This document shows, in pieces, positions 13,505 through 13,736 of a stretch of 13,736 nucleotides of DNA (its first letter is position 1; the number at the start of each line of letters is the position of its first letter). The stretch spans positions 1 to 13,736 of the forward strand of contig SFNQ01000042.1 of assembly GCA_004554165.1 (NCBI GenBank), in the 5' to 3' direction. The notes under the pieces were generated by a model. The model searched no databases and had not been told where the DNA came from. It saw only the letters and a program-made list of their open reading frames with translations. Source of the DNA: Clostridiales bacterium. Lineage in GTDB: Bacteria > Bacillota > Clostridia > Christensenellales > CAG-138. Made by a program: the position numbers and the translations under genes.

Positions 13505-13533
13505 AGCATATCACAAAACCGGCCCTGTGCCGA
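13505..13533 (-). promoter_or_regulatory. Possible promoter of the ACT-UPF0210 operon
   Basis: On the minus strand, TCGGCA (13533-13528) and TATGCT (13510-13505), each matching 4 of 6 consensus bases, are 17 bases apart and 35 bases before the ATG. The sequence is only moderately promoter-like, but the position is right and the area is AT-rich. Confidence 0.4.
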
Positions 13534-13646
13534 ACAGTTTTTTCTATAAAACTGCGGTTTTCTGGTCCGGAATCTGCAAATGCCTCCGGCGGGTGTCCGG
13601 CAGACGGGGCGCGGAAGGATGGGGCGGGCGGCGGGAAATGTTGAGA

Positions 13647-13736
13647 TACAATACATAGGTAACAGAAAAAAGGAGCAAAGCCTGCACAGAAATGGTAATA
13701 TTGGGACTGCCGGGAACCAATAGCCAAAGGAGTGAC
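13647..13736 (+). promoter_or_regulatory. Leader of a plus-strand gene starting beyond the window
   Basis: TACAAT at 13647-13652 (5 of 6) is a possible -10 box, without a clear -35. The last bases contain AAAGGAG at 13726-13732, a good ribosome site whose start codon would fall just past 13736. A second AAGGAG at 13670-13675 and an ATG at 13692 stay open to the edge, but their 16-base spacing is too long. The gene would be divergent from the ACT operon. Confidence 0.4.

Noticed and set aside
13471..13656. N-terminal extension of the ACT-domain frame
   Set aside because: Family similarity begins exactly at the ATG at 13470, which has a well-spaced GGAGG. The extension looks non-coding.

Overview
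The window looks like chromosomal DNA of a GC-rich (roughly 60%, estimated by eye) Gram-positive anaerobe of the Clostridia, probably a gut lineage. The reasons are AGGAGG-type ribosome sites, sigma-A promoters (TATAAT-like with 17-bp spacers, some extended -10), a VanZ-family protein, the UPF0237/UPF0210 gene pair, and an ECF sigma factor coupled to a Beta_propel-family protein. I see no rRNA, tRNA, CRISPR array, transposase or phage gene. The lineage is an inference; I cannot place a genus.

Layout. (1) 133-1937, minus strand: a two-gene operon, DUF2804 protein then HAD hydrolase, sharing 7 bp, with its own promoter and a hairpin terminator. (2) 1938-2811: the largest gene-free gap, very GC-rich, holding many perfect hairpins and a more AT-rich multi-hairpin block at 2433-2617. 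(3) 2812-5472, minus strand: an ECF sigma factor followed by a membrane-anchored beta-propeller protein, overlapping by 8 bp, read from an extended -10 promoter. This is probably a self-contained envelope signalling unit. (4) 5597-7436, plus strand: an aldolase-type TIM-barrel protein of unknown function, then a NapH-like membrane iron-sulfur protein, each with its own signals. (5) 7457-7550: a cluster of three perfect GC hairpins between convergent genes. (6) 7570-8120, minus strand: a VanZ-family protein with a promoter almost on top of its start codon.

(7) 8412-11532, minus strand: a ProX-like prolyl-tRNA editing protein, then a large extracytoplasmic protein split into two frames. Its signal-peptide and N-terminal part (10520-10870) and its main part (8412-10568: PIG-L-like domain, proline-rich linker, two membrane segments, phosphodiester-glycosidase/NAGPA domain) appear to be one gene broken by a frameshift. 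The PIG-L active-site motifs are also degenerate. (8) 11776-13533, minus strand: an ACT-domain regulator (UPF0237) and UPF0210/PFL family protein, one base apart, ended by the strongest terminator in the window. (9) The right end appears to lead into a plus-strand gene whose ribosome site is visible but whose start lies outside.

The most interesting parts are the ECF/beta-propeller unit, the frameshifted PIG-L/NAGPA fusion with a G8 tract, and the hairpin-rich intergenic blocks. None of these can be shown to be a new system from sequence alone.
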